Assembly (NCBI GenBank): GCA_023410595.1
Contig: JAEYPO010000030.1
Coordinates: forward strand, 133,198 to 197,197
DNA from: Bacillota bacterium
Lineage (GTDB): Bacteria; Bacillota; Clostridia; Christensenellales; SZUA-584
Direction: 5' to 3'
Length of the DNA: 64,000 nt
Position numbers and translations under genes: made by a program. Positions 36,055 through 44,675 of the stretch are shown here, piece by piece; position 1 is the first letter of the stretch; every line of letters begins with the position of its first letter. The notes beneath the pieces were generated by a model. That model saw only the letters and a program-made list of their open reading frames with translations. It was not told where the DNA came from and made no database searches.

Positions 36055-36987
36055 TCATCGCACGTTCGTCTCCTTTACTATGTATATGGGCCTCCTTCTT
36101 ACCTCAAGGTGCGTTTTGGCTAGATAAAGCCCCAGTATGCCGGTGCAGAAAAGCTGCGCGCCGCCCACGAAGAACACGGCGCACAGCGCGGATGTAAGCC
36201 GCGGAAACGAGCCGTAGCACGCCGCCTCTATAACAACTACGATAAGCAGCGCAAAAGCCAGTAAGCAAAACAGCGCGCCCAGCGCCGAAGACAAATACAG
36301 CGGCGCGGAAGAGAACGACGCTATGCCGTCGAGCGAATAGCATATAAGCTTTCCGGGCGACCATGCGGACTTGCCGGTCCTACGCTCCTGGCTCCCGCAC
36401 TCTATCCATTTCGTCCGGAAGCCGACCCAAGAGTATATGCCCTTCAAAAAGCGGCTGCGCTCTCTCATCTCGAGTATTGAGTTTACTACCTGCCTCGTCA
36501 CAAGGCGGTAGTCCAGCGCGCCTTCCGTGAATTTAACTTTCGATATACTGTTTATCAGCCTAACAAAGGTACGCGAAAAGAACAGCCGCGTTCGCGGTCC
36601 GCCGCCGCCCGGGGCGCGCTTTGCGGCGACGCAGTCATACTCGCCCGTCTTAATAAGGCCGTACATTTCTTCAACAAGCTCGGGCGGATACTGTAAGTCC
36701 GCGTCCATTACAGCGACATAATCGCCGCACGCGTGCTCGAAGCCCGCATACATTGCCGCTTCCTTGCCGAAGTTGCGCGAGAAAGATATAAACTTTACGC
36801 GGCTGTCACGTTCGCCAAGGCTTCGCAGCACATCAAGCGTTGAGTCGCCCGAGCCGTCGTCGACGAATATAAACTCGAACTCTGCCTGCCCGCTCATTTT
36901 TTCCGTTACGGCGGTGAGTACGTTCATAAACAGCGGCACGGCCTGCTCCTCGTTATAGCAGGGTACTACTATAGAGATAACGTCCAT
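36055..36987 (-). CDS. Polyprenyl-phosphate glycosyltransferase (GtrB/DPM-like)
   Basis: 310 residues. The family 2 glycosyltransferase domain starts VVPCYNEEQAVP, has FIFVDDGSGDSTLDVL and the metal site MDADLQYPPEL. Two C-terminal membrane helices follow (about 230-290). This is the GtrB/dolichol-phosphate mannosyltransferase type that loads a sugar onto polyprenyl phosphate at the inner face of the membrane. Its start overlaps (TAATG) the remains of a gtrA gene, whose product would flip the lipid-linked sugar. The partner is broken here, so another flippase must serve or the pathway is failing. Confidence 0.92.
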   Translation of the reverse strand: MDVISIVVPCYNEEQAVPLFMNVLTAVTEKMSGQAEFEFIFVDDGSGDSTLDVLRSLGERDSRVKFISFSRNFGKEAAMYAGFEHACGDYVAVMDADLQYPPELVEEMYGLIKTGEYDCVAAKRAPGGGGPRTRLFFSRTFVRLINSISKVKFTEGALDYRLVTRQVVNSILEMRERSRFLKGIYSWVGFRTKWIECGSQERRTGKSAWSPGKLICYSLDGIASFSSAPLYLSSALGALFCLLAFALLIVVVIEAACYGSFPRLTSALCAVFFVGGAQLFCTGILGLYLAKTHLEVRRRPIYIVKETNVR

Positions 36988-37132
36988 TATTTCAGCGCCT
37001 TCTTTCTGAATACAAGCGCCTTGCTGAATACGCAGTTGAGTATTACGACACGGCGCCGATCGTCAATGCGCCGAATAAAAGATACAGCGCTATATCGCGC
37101 GCTTCGCCGGTAAACCAGTTTTTCGTTTGCAT
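36987..37132 (-). pseudogene. gtrA remnant with large internal deletion
   Basis: An ATG at 37132 opens MQTKNWFTGEARDIALYLLF then GALTIGAVS and stops. In another frame the sequence resumes as VVILNCVFSKALVFRKKALK and stops at 36987, the last being the typical GtrA C-terminus (NYxxSKxxVFR). An intact GtrA has about 120-140 residues and four helices; here only the first ~28 and last ~20 codons remain. The order and overlap with the glycosyltransferase gene show it was its operon partner. Confidence 0.75.
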
Positions 37133-37267
37133 TAAGCCCCTTTGTACGGGCTGAACAGTTTATGCACACACGAAGTTACACTATTCAATGAAAGTATATT
37201 CGAGGCGGGAGAGAAACATGATTATTGGTTAAGGAGAATTTTTATTTGATATGCCTTGAAATGCTAT

Positions 37268-38308
37268 TTAAGAGTACAGCAGCAGCACATCCTTTGGCGC
37301 GACGCCCAGCCGCGCAGTAGCGGCTTCCGGCCTGTCGCGCTTTGCCATGCGCCACCATACGGGGTCGCTGCCGCTCTGTCCTTCGTACACAAACTTTACC
37401 GTCCACTCAAACGGCTCTTCTATCTCGTCCACGATGCGGATGGGGAACGCGTTTTCCGGCGTGTCCGTGCTGAAATGATGCGCGCGTATGCCGACGGCGC
37501 AGAGGCCCTCGCCGACGGGCCTGCCAGCATCCAGCGTTACGCCCCAGGCAGGCACCCATACAAGCGTATCTCCCGCCTTGCTGGCGGCCGCAATGTTCTT
37601 GCAGCCCGTAAGCGCCGCGCCGGCGCGCGTGTGCGGGTCCGCGAATATATCCTTAGTCTCGCCCATGCCCTTTAAACGCCCTTCGTCCATTATGGCGAGC
37701 GTATGACAGAGCTTATAAGCTTCGTCGCGGCTGTGCGTTACCAGCAGCGTGTCCTTGCCAAAAGCCTTTAGTATATCCCAAAGCTCCGCCGCGAGTTGGT
37801 CTTTAAGGTGACTGTCCAGCGCGCTCAGCGGCTCGTCCAGCAAAAGCGCCTCCGGCTGCCCCACGAGTATGCGGGCCAGCGCGGCCCGCTGCTGCTGTCC
37901 CCCCGATAGCTGGTACGGGCGGTGCTTGCCGAGGCCACCCAGGCGCATACGTTCCATTATTCCCGCGACGGCTTCCCTGCGCGCAGTTCTGTCCTTCTCG
38001 TGGCACAGGCCGCAGGCTATGTTCTGCTCCACCGTCATGTTGGGGAACAGCGCGTAGTTCTGAAAAAGATACCCCACCCGCCGTTTCTGAGGAGGCAGGT
38101 TTATACGCTTCTCGCTGTCAAAAAGCGTGTTGCCGCCAAGTATTATACTTCCTTTGTCGGGCGTAATAATGCCCGCCACGCACTTAAGCGTCAGCGTTTT
38201 GCCGCAGCCCGAAGCGCCGAGCAGCCCCGAGACGCCCTTTTTCGATTCGAACTCTAAGTCGAGTGTAAAGTCGCCGAGGCGCTTTTTTATGTTTACGTAA
38301 AGGCTCAT
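37268..38308 (-). CDS. modC: Molybdate ABC transporter ATPase
   Basis: 346 residues from the ATG at 38308, which overlaps the modB stop. Walker A GASGCGKT, signature LSGGQQQR, Walker B ALLLDEPLSALD and the switch His VTHSRDEAY are intact. The C-terminal 110 residues form a regulatory domain, shorter than the E. coli TOBE pair and of the form common in clostridial ModC. It powers molybdate (or tungstate) import with ModB and ModA. Last gene of the molybdenum block. Confidence 0.93.
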   Translation of the reverse strand: MSLYVNIKKRLGDFTLDLEFESKKGVSGLLGASGCGKTLTLKCVAGIITPDKGSIILGGNTLFDSEKRINLPPQKRRVGYLFQNYALFPNMTVEQNIACGLCHEKDRTARREAVAGIMERMRLGGLGKHRPYQLSGGQQQRAALARILVGQPEALLLDEPLSALDSHLKDQLAAELWDILKAFGKDTLLVTHSRDEAYKLCHTLAIMDEGRLKGMGETKDIFADPHTRAGAALTGCKNIAAASKAGDTLVWVPAWGVTLDAGRPVGEGLCAVGIRAHHFSTDTPENAFPIRIVDEIEEPFEWTVKFVYEGQSGSDPVWWRMAKRDRPEAATARLGVAPKDVLLLYS

Positions 38309-38976
38309 GACGCCCGCCTCCCCCGCTTGCTTTTGCGCTCCAAAAGGTTCACGGCAAGCAGCACCACCGCGCTGATGGCAAGGTTTACAAGCACCCACTT
38401 CAGCGCGCCCGCATCGTCGTTAGTGCGCCAAAGCTGATAGACCGTCGTGGATATCGTCGCCGTCCTGCCGGGCGTATATCCTATGAGCATACTCGTCGCT
38501 CCGTATTCGCCGAGCGCCCGTGCAAAAGCGAGCACCGCTCCTGCCAGTATGCCCTGCCTGCATGCGGGCATGCGTATGCGCCAGAATATGAACGTATTGG
38601 AAAGCCCCAGAGTCTTGCCGCTCCAGCCGAGCGTCTCGTCAAAGCTCTCAAACGCGCCGCGCGCCGTGCGGTACATCAGCGGAAACGCCACTACGGACGC
38701 TGTAAGTATGCCTCCATACCACGTCATAACGAACTGTATCCCAAGCTGCTGCAAAAACTGCCCCACCGGATGCCGGAGGCCGAAAAAGAGCAGCAAAAAC
38801 CAGCCGCATACCGTGGGCGGAAGCACGAGCGGCAGCGTCAGTATGACGTCAAGTACGCCTTTTAGCGCGCGGGGCAGCCGCGCCACGTAATATGCAAAAA
38901 GTATTCCTGTAAAGAACACGACTACGCCCGACACTACGGCGATCCTTAAGCTGTTCCAAAGCGGGTACCAGTCCAT
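38305..38976 (-). CDS. modB: Molybdate ABC transporter permease
   Basis: 223 residues with five membrane segments. The cytoplasmic EAA loop is FARALGEYGATSML, the typical ModB form. LPLVLPPTVCGWFLLLFFG is also characteristic. Its stop overlaps the start of modC. ModA lies upstream on the same strand but 246 bases away. Confidence 0.95.
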   Translation of the reverse strand: MDWYPLWNSLRIAVVSGVVVFFTGILFAYYVARLPRALKGVLDVILTLPLVLPPTVCGWFLLLFFGLRHPVGQFLQQLGIQFVMTWYGGILTASVVAFPLMYRTARGAFESFDETLGWSGKTLGLSNTFIFWRIRMPACRQGILAGAVLAFARALGEYGATSMLIGYTPGRTATISTTVYQLWRTNDDAGALKWVLVNLAISAVVLLAVNLLERKSKRGRRAS

Positions 38977-39117
38977 TTATAAGTCTCCATTAGCATAAAG
39001 TTTGACTGCGCTGTACTGACGCAATGACATAAATACTTTTTTAACAGTCTCCACGCGGTCAAGGACCGCTCTTGGGCGCGCCAAAGTTCCTTTCCCCTTG
39101 ACGTACGAGGCCTCATA

Positions 39118-39150
39118 CCTCTCGTAGGGGCGTCCTGTGGACGCCCGTCA
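39118..39150. repeat. GTAGGGGCG-type hairpin between modA and modB
   Basis: CGTAGGGGCGTCC TGT GGACGCCC (39123-39147) forms a short hairpin like the one in the right arm at 28621-28648. Just before it, TACGAG and CTCGTA also pair. It lies in the 246-bp gap between modA and modB and could weaken read-through or stabilise the modA message. Confidence 0.6.
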
Positions 39151-39222
39151 TCTATCGCCACATTATGGCGGCTAAAATACCGCCCTTGCAAGCCGTGATG
39201 CCTCTTACCTCTTCTGTCATAA

Positions 39223-40140
39223 TCAGGCCACGGGACTGAATCCTACCTCTTTAAATACGTTTATGCATTCGTCCGTCTTCAGGTAATCGAGAAACGCCTG
39301 TGCCGCTTCCTTTTGCTTGCTTATGTTAAGCACCGCCGCGGGGTAAATTACCTGCCCGCACATTTCGGCCGTAGCGCTGTCCACGACCTCAAGCCCCGCG
39401 CTGCAGGCGTCCGTGCAGTATACGACGCCGCAGTCCACGCTCGCTTCAATAACCTGCGTCGTCACTTCCTTGACGTTGGAGCCGTATGTAATGGAGCCCG
39501 CGTCAGCGAGCTTTTTCTCGTCGAGCTTGTAATAGGCGAGTATCTTCTGCGTGTACTGCCCCACCGGCACGTCGCTGTTGCCCATAGCCATCAGTATGCC
39601 GCCCTCTTTCAATTTCCCGGCCAATTCGCCGAAGCTCTTTATATCTTTATGGTTGTCCTTGGGAACTACGAGCGCGACCTTGTTTTCAAGTATGTTTACG
39701 CGCGTGCCCTGCTCTACAAAGTCGAGCCCGTCGGGGTTGTCGTCGCCGCTCCTGGAAGAATCGAGCTGGTTCATCTGCTTCTGTGCGGCGGATATGAACA
39801 CGTCGCATTCCGCGCCTTCCTGTATCTGTGTCTTAAGTGTGCCTGAAGAGTCGAAGTTAAACGTGAGCGTTACGCCTGGCGCTACAGACTTGTACATCTC
39901 TGCGATATTTGTGAACGTCTCGGTCATGCTCGCCGCCGCGAACACCGTAAGCTCGACGTGCTCAGCGCTTTGTGAAGGCGAGGGCGATACTGTGGCTGCC
40001 GAGGTTTCCGGCGAAGCAGAAGGATTATCTTCCGCCGCGCCGCTAGCCGAAGGGGCGGGCTGTACGCAGGCAGCAAGCACCAGCGCCATCAGCAGCGCCA
40101 GCAAGAGGCCCGCAATTTTTATTGCGTTCCATTTTATCAT
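39223..40140 (-). CDS. modA: Molybdate-binding lipoprotein
   Basis: 305 residues. The signal ends in a lipobox (ALVLAAC), so the protein is lipid-anchored outside the membrane. An Ala/Ser/Pro linker of about 35 residues follows. The binding domain starts LTVFAAASMTETF, with DSSGTLKTQIQEGA and DVFISAA, all ModA motifs. A dyad 50-70 bases upstream of its start resembles a ModE box (40191-40213). It delivers molybdate to ModB. Confidence 0.94.
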   Translation of the reverse strand: MIKWNAIKIAGLLLALLMALVLAACVQPAPSASGAAEDNPSASPETSAATVSPSPSQSAEHVELTVFAAASMTETFTNIAEMYKSVAPGVTLTFNFDSSGTLKTQIQEGAECDVFISAAQKQMNQLDSSRSGDDNPDGLDFVEQGTRVNILENKVALVVPKDNHKDIKSFGELAGKLKEGGILMAMGNSDVPVGQYTQKILAYYKLDEKKLADAGSITYGSNVKEVTTQVIEASVDCGVVYCTDACSAGLEVVDSATAEMCGQVIYPAAVLNISKQKEAAQAFLDYLKTDECINVFKEVGFSPVA

Positions 40141-40190
40141 TATCCAATTCTCCTGTTTATAACTTTGTAAAGCGCCCTTAGTATTCCATA

Positions 40191-40213
40191 CGCGTTATAT
40201 TTTTTACAACTCG
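40191..40213. promoter_or_regulatory. ModE-like operator before modA
   Basis: On the plus strand CGCGTTATA and TACAACTCG flank a T-rich centre of five bases; the arms match as inverted copies at seven of nine positions. CGTTATAT is a ModE half-site. The same right arm (ACAACTCG after a T-run) occurs at 44676-44700 before the MocA-ModE gene. Confidence 0.55.
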
Positions 40214-40241
40214 GCGGTAAAGCTTATGTCGGATCAAGTGC

Positions 40242-41177
40242 TTAAGTACGTCCGCAGTCTCCGGCCTCGTCCCGCAGCAAATCGTGCGCGTGAGGAAGCG
40301 TATCCATTATGAAGCCCAAACATTCCCCGCAGGCTTTCGGGCTGCCCGGAAGGTTTATTATCAGCGTCTTATTCCTTATAACGCTGACGCCCCGCGAAAG
40401 CATTGCGCGATTTGTGATTTTCATCGAATACGACCTCATCGCCTCGGCGATGCCGGGCGCATTCTTCGTCGCGGCTTCCATCGTCGCCTCGGGCGTTATA
40501 TCTCTCGGCGCAAAACCCGTGCCGCCCGTCGTCAGTATCAAATCGAGCTGCCGCTGATCCGCAAGGCTTATAAGCAGCTGCTTGAGCATATCTTTGCTGT
40601 CGGGTATGAGGGGAGTCTCGACCACCTCGTAACCCGCTGCTTTAAGCCGAGCGGCTATCCCCGGCCCGCTTTTGTCCTCGCGCTCGCCCCGGCTGCACCT
40701 GTCGGAAAGCGTAATGACGGCGGCCTGATAAGGGCGCGCGCCCTCGCGCTGCTGTATAGTCATCTCGTCTCCTACGCTTATCGTCCCGCCCTTTACTACG
40801 CGGGCAAACACTCCCTCGCGCGGCATTATGCAGTCTCCCGCCGCTTTATATATCGCGCAATGGCTGTGGCATTCCTTGCCTATCTGCGTCATCTTCAGCA
40901 GCACTTCGCCGCACTTTAGCAGCGTGCCCACGGGCAGCGCCCGAAAGTCGATATCATCCACGACGAGGTTTTCGCCGAACGCGCCGTACTCCACATTCGC
41001 TCCCTTAGAGCGGAACGCTTCTATACTGCGGGCGGATATAAGGCTTATCTGCCTGTGCCAGTCCCCGGCGTGAGCGTCGCCTTCTATGCCCCAATTCTCT
41101 ATGAACTCAGCGCTTTTAACGCACGTTTTCTGCGTGCCGCGCTTTTCGCTTACTGCTATAGCCGCGACCCTTGCCAT
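40242..41177 (-). CDS. MOSC domain-MogA fusion
   Basis: 311 residues in two domains. Residues 1-145 are a MOSC domain, with GIEGDAHAGDWHRQISL, FGENLVVD and the conserved Cys in IGKECHSHC. Residues 150-311 are MogA-like: AVITLSDRCSRGEREDKSGP and TTGGTGFAPRD, as in the adenylyltransferases that activate molybdopterin before metal insertion. MOSC domains bind or transfer sulfur or the cofactor itself. The fusion would couple two late steps. Two bases separate it from moaA. Confidence 0.9.
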   Translation of the reverse strand: MARVAAIAVSEKRGTQKTCVKSAEFIENWGIEGDAHAGDWHRQISLISARSIEAFRSKGANVEYGAFGENLVVDDIDFRALPVGTLLKCGEVLLKMTQIGKECHSHCAIYKAAGDCIMPREGVFARVVKGGTISVGDEMTIQQREGARPYQAAVITLSDRCSRGEREDKSGPGIAARLKAAGYEVVETPLIPDSKDMLKQLLISLADQRQLDLILTTGGTGFAPRDITPEATMEAATKNAPGIAEAMRSYSMKITNRAMLSRGVSVIRNKTLIINLPGSPKACGECLGFIMDTLPHAHDLLRDEAGDCGRT

Positions 41178-41179
41178 GC

Positions 41180-42145
41180 TTACCCTCCGATCTCGTTCAT
41201 CATCCTATATTCCGTCATTCGCTCCTTATCCGAAAAGCAGTGCGCCGACGGCTTGGCGTATACCGCCTGCGCTATAGCCTGCGCAAGTTCTTTGTCACCG
41301 GCGCCGCTCCTCAGCAGTGCGCGCAAGTCCACGGCGGCGTCATAGCAGAGGCACGGCTTGAGCATGCCGGTGCTTGTGAGCCGTATGCGGTTGCAGCTCG
41401 CGCAGAACTTATGAGTGTTCGCGCTTATAAAGCCTATGCGCCCGGTAAGCCGACTGCTCGCGTAGTATACCGCCGGGCCGTTCCCGCGCTTTTCGTCCGT
41501 ATAGCCTAAGTCCGGATAAACCGCCTTTAGCCGCTCAAGCACCGCGGCGCTGTCCGGCCCTTTCAGAGCCCTGCCGTAGCCCAATGGCATCAGCTCTATA
41601 AACCGTACGTCCACCGGCATGTCACGCGCGAGCGCAGCCAGAGGAAGAAACTCGCTATCGTTGCTGTCGAGCATCACGCAGTTAACCTTTGTCCTTATGC
41701 CGCTTTTGGCGCACTGCGCGACGACAGCGAGTACTTCGGCCGCCATGCCTGCGCCCGTTATCGCTTTGTATTTTTCCGCGTCCGCGGCGTCAACGCTTAT
41801 ATTAACGCCGTCTATACCCGCACTGATAAGCTCGGACAGCACTCCGGACAGCATAGTGCCGTTCGTCGTTACCGTTACGCATTCGACGCCGGGCTGCGCT
41901 TTGAGCCGCGCAATGAAGTCCGTCGCGCCTTTGCGCACGAACGGCTCTCCGCCCGTAACTTTGAATTTGTTTATACCGAGCGTTATCGCCGCGCGGCATA
42001 CCTGCAGTATCTCCTCGTAGCTAAGTATGTCGCTGTGAGGTATTTTGGGCAGCGGGCAGGGCATGCAGTATTTGCAGCGCAGATCGCACCTGTCGGTAAT
42101 GGATATCCTCATGTAGTCGATACAGCGCCCCGACTTGTCTTTCAC
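41180..42145 (-). CDS. moaA: GTP 3',8-cyclase
   Basis: 321 residues. The radical SAM cluster is in TDRCDLRCKYCMP and the second cluster in CASCNRIRLTSTGMLKPCL. FKVTGGEPFVRKG contains the SAM-binding GGEP. The chain ends in Gly-Gly (MNEIGG), which in MoaA inserts into the active site and is needed for MoaC partnership. It makes the first intermediate of molybdopterin synthesis from GTP. The start overlaps the moaC stop. Confidence 0.96.
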   Translation of the reverse strand: MKDKSGRCIDYMRISITDRCDLRCKYCMPCPLPKIPHSDILSYEEILQVCRAAITLGINKFKVTGGEPFVRKGATDFIARLKAQPGVECVTVTTNGTMLSGVLSELISAGIDGVNISVDAADAEKYKAITGAGMAAEVLAVVAQCAKSGIRTKVNCVMLDSNDSEFLPLAALARDMPVDVRFIELMPLGYGRALKGPDSAAVLERLKAVYPDLGYTDEKRGNGPAVYYASSRLTGRIGFISANTHKFCASCNRIRLTSTGMLKPCLCYDAAVDLRALLRSGAGDKELAQAIAQAVYAKPSAHCFSDKERMTEYRMMNEIGG

Positions 42146-42657
42146 TGTGCGCTCTCCTCGTATCGTACGTCGCCGCTCTTGCCGCCCGACTTCTCCACCA
42201 GCCGTACGCTGTGTATCTCCATACGTTTATCAATCGCTTTGCACATGTCGTATACGGTGAGCAGCGCTGTTGTTACGCCTGTGAGAGCTTCCATCTCCGC
42301 GCCCGTTTTACCGTCGCATTTTACTGTGCAGCGCGCCTCAATATCGCGCGTTTCGGGCAGCATTACAAACTCGACGCCGCAGCAGGTGAGGCTTAATGTA
42401 TGGCAGAGCGGTATCAGCTCGCTCGTACGTTTCGCGCCCATTATGCCCGCAACCTGCGCGACGCTCAGTACGTCGCCTTTCTTTACGGCGCCTCTTTGCA
42501 CTGCGGCCAAGCACTCGGCGCTCATGCGTATGCGGCCTGCCGCTACCGCCCTGCGCTGCGTTGCGTCCTTGCCGCCCACGTCCACCATCACGGCGCTTCC
42601 GCTTGCATCAATATGAGTAAAGGGATTATCGCCCTTAAGTATATCCTTTTTATCCAA
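42142..42657 (-). CDS. moaC: Cyclic pyranopterin monophosphate synthase
   Basis: 171 residues, near the family length of about 160. Signature segments are AQVAGIMGAKRTSELIPLCH and EALTGVTTALLTVYDMCKAI, carrying the active-site Lys and Asp. It converts the MoaA product into cPMP. It overlaps moaA by four bases and follows the MoeA-like gene by 15. Confidence 0.96.
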   Translation of the reverse strand: MDKKDILKGDNPFTHIDASGSAVMVDVGGKDATQRRAVAAGRIRMSAECLAAVQRGAVKKGDVLSVAQVAGIMGAKRTSELIPLCHTLSLTCCGVEFVMLPETRDIEARCTVKCDGKTGAEMEALTGVTTALLTVYDMCKAIDKRMEIHSVRLVEKSGGKSGDVRYEESAQ

Positions 42658-42672
42658 CGCTTATCGTCCTTT

Positions 42673-43692
42673 CTACTTTCCAAACGAGCAGTCGGGAAAG
42701 CGGCACTCTGCGCAGTCAAGGCAAAGCCCGCCCTCGCCATATCCCGCGAGCCGCTCCGCCGTGACGCGCACGCCTGCAATCAAGCTCGGCAGCACGAGGT
42801 CGAATATCGTGCGCCTTGCGTACATCACGCAGCCAGGCAACCCCACCACCGGGCGTCCGTCTTCCGTGTACGCCAGCAAAAACATCGCTCCGGGCAGTAC
42901 GGGCGCGCCATAGCTCACCACCCTTGCCCCGCTGTTCTTTATAGCGAGCGGCGTCCTGTCGTCGGGGTCCACGCTCATACCGCCCGTGCATATTACCATA
43001 TCCAGACCTGAGCCGAGCATATCGTTTATCGCCGCGGTTATCTTCTCGTTGTCGTCGCCGAGTATCACGTGCAGCCCCATTTCGCAGCCGTATTCAGCAA
43101 GCTTATCAGCTATGACGGGCGTGAACGTATCGGCGATACGCCCACGATAAACCTCGTTGCCCGTAGTGATTACGCCTGCAGTTTTCTTTTTGAAAGGTAC
43201 GACGTTAATAAGCGGCGCAGAGCCCGCGGCTTCTTTTGCACGCTCCATATATTCTTTTTTAATCACCAGCGGTATGACACGCGTGCCACAGAGCTTGTCG
43301 CCCTTTTTGACGGCAAAGCCGCCATGGCGCGTGGCTATCATCATTTCGCCCAATGTGTTTACCGCGTAAGCGCGCTCCGAGTCTACAGTCAAAAGCCCGT
43401 CTGTTTCGGCAATAAGCTCTATCTTGCCTTCCTTGGGCGCTGTGGCGCGTATATTAGAGCCCATGCAGATGTCCTTAAGTATCTCCGCCGCGTCGTTCTC
43501 ATGCAGCATGCTTTCGTCGTTTTCCCATATGTACACGCTGTCCTTGCCGACGCTCAGCAGCACGGGGATATCCTCCTCGGTTATTACGTGGCCTTTTCTG
43601 AACACGGCGTCCTTTTTAACGCCTTTTATTATCTGCGTTATGTCATGGCACAAAACCTGTCCCACCGCTTCCTGCGTTTTAATAAGCTTCAT
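42673..43692 (-). CDS. MoeA-like molybdopterin-binding protein with C-terminal Cys cluster
   Basis: 339 residues. The first 145 residues form a MoeA-related N-terminal region (GQVLCHDITQIIKGVKKDAV). Residues about 170-320 are a MoCF domain: VITTGNEVY, DMVICTGGMSVDPDDRTP and VVGLPGCVMYA. The end carries five cysteines, CLDCAECRFPDCSFGK, which could bind a metal cluster or zinc. Such proteins lie near genes for molybdenum hydroxylases in clostridia. It probably inserts or stores molybdate on the pterin. Confidence 0.88.
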   Translation of the reverse strand: MKLIKTQEAVGQVLCHDITQIIKGVKKDAVFRKGHVITEEDIPVLLSVGKDSVYIWENDESMLHENDAAEILKDICMGSNIRATAPKEGKIELIAETDGLLTVDSERAYAVNTLGEMMIATRHGGFAVKKGDKLCGTRVIPLVIKKEYMERAKEAAGSAPLINVVPFKKKTAGVITTGNEVYRGRIADTFTPVIADKLAEYGCEMGLHVILGDDNEKITAAINDMLGSGLDMVICTGGMSVDPDDRTPLAIKNSGARVVSYGAPVLPGAMFLLAYTEDGRPVVGLPGCVMYARRTIFDLVLPSLIAGVRVTAERLAGYGEGGLCLDCAECRFPDCSFGK

Positions 43693-43725
43693 TCAGCCCT
43701 CCCGCGCCCGTTATTATTCCCTTTA

Positions 43726-44649
43726 CTAAAGTTCGCCCTTAAAGCATTCAAAGAAACATTCGTCTGCATAGCGCGTTAACTTCTCCGTGAACCGCTCGTA
43801 CCTGCTTAGCAGGTCGCGCCCCTCGGGCGTAAGCTCGCTGCCGCCGCCGTACTCCCCGCCGGGCTTTCGCTCTATAAGCGCAAACCCGAGATGCTCCTCC
43901 AGCTCGGACAGCATGTTCCACGCCTTGCTGTAGGATATCCGCATCTTTTCACACGCGCCCTTCACCGTGCCCGTATATTCGATCATATGGAGCAGCAAAG
44001 CGCCTTTTTTGTCAAACAGCCTGTCTTCGCGCATCAGCGAGATTTCTATGGACGGGCGCAGCAGCTGCTCGTTGTGCCGCTCTATAAGCCGCCCGTAATC
44101 CCCCGGCGCGTCCACGTCCCTAAGCACGCCTTCGTCGCCTACCTCTATTGTTTCTAAGTCGACGCAGCACTGCTCGATTGCCTTTTTCAAACCTTCGCCG
44201 CATTCCGCCGCCGCAAGCAGCGGCAGCACTTTAGAGGACAGCAGCACCGGATGGCCCTCTTTTCCGCCGCAAGCAGGCTTAACAACAAGCGCGCTCGACT
44301 CCATCAGCCGCTTAATCGTGTTCACCGTGAAAAGCGGTACGTCCACCGGCGAAAAGAACGTCCTGTCGCACTTGTCCGCGATATAAGAAAACCCGAGCTT
44401 TGCCGAATCAAACATCTGGGTATTCGTATAATCTTCGTTTCTTATGCAGATGACACCTGTTTTGGAAATGTGTTTTGCAAGCTCCTCACTTCTAAAGCCC
44501 GTTACGAGCACAACAGGGAACACAGCGGCCTGCTGAAAATTAGCTATTATCCGCTGTACCGTCGATATCGTTCCGGTTTTTATCATGGGCTTGAAACCGC
44601 CCGTTGCGGAAAATTCCCCCGCCGCCGCTATAACCGCGCCCGTCCTCAT
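43726..44649 (-). CDS. MocA-like nucleotidyltransferase fused to ModE-type helix-turn-helix
   Basis: 307 residues, starting at 44649 (MRTGAVIAAAGEF). The N-terminal 195 residues are an NTP transferase of the MocA/MobA type; the GMG-type loop is weak (AAAGEFSATGGFKPM) and the metal site is in FFSPVDVPLFT. The C-terminal 110 residues match the winged helix of ModE (MRISYSKAWNMLSELEEHLG, then ELTPEGRDLL). The molybdate-binding domain of ModE is absent. First gene of the block. It may add CMP to the pterin and also bind DNA. Confidence 0.85.
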   Translation of the reverse strand: MRTGAVIAAAGEFSATGGFKPMIKTGTISTVQRIIANFQQAAVFPVVLVTGFRSEELAKHISKTGVICIRNEDYTNTQMFDSAKLGFSYIADKCDRTFFSPVDVPLFTVNTIKRLMESSALVVKPACGGKEGHPVLLSSKVLPLLAAAECGEGLKKAIEQCCVDLETIEVGDEGVLRDVDAPGDYGRLIERHNEQLLRPSIEISLMREDRLFDKKGALLLHMIEYTGTVKGACEKMRISYSKAWNMLSELEEHLGFALIERKPGGEYGGGSELTPEGRDLLSRYERFTEKLTRYADECFFECFKGEL

Positions 44650-44675
44650 CTGCGCCTCCCAAAAACAGCTATTAA

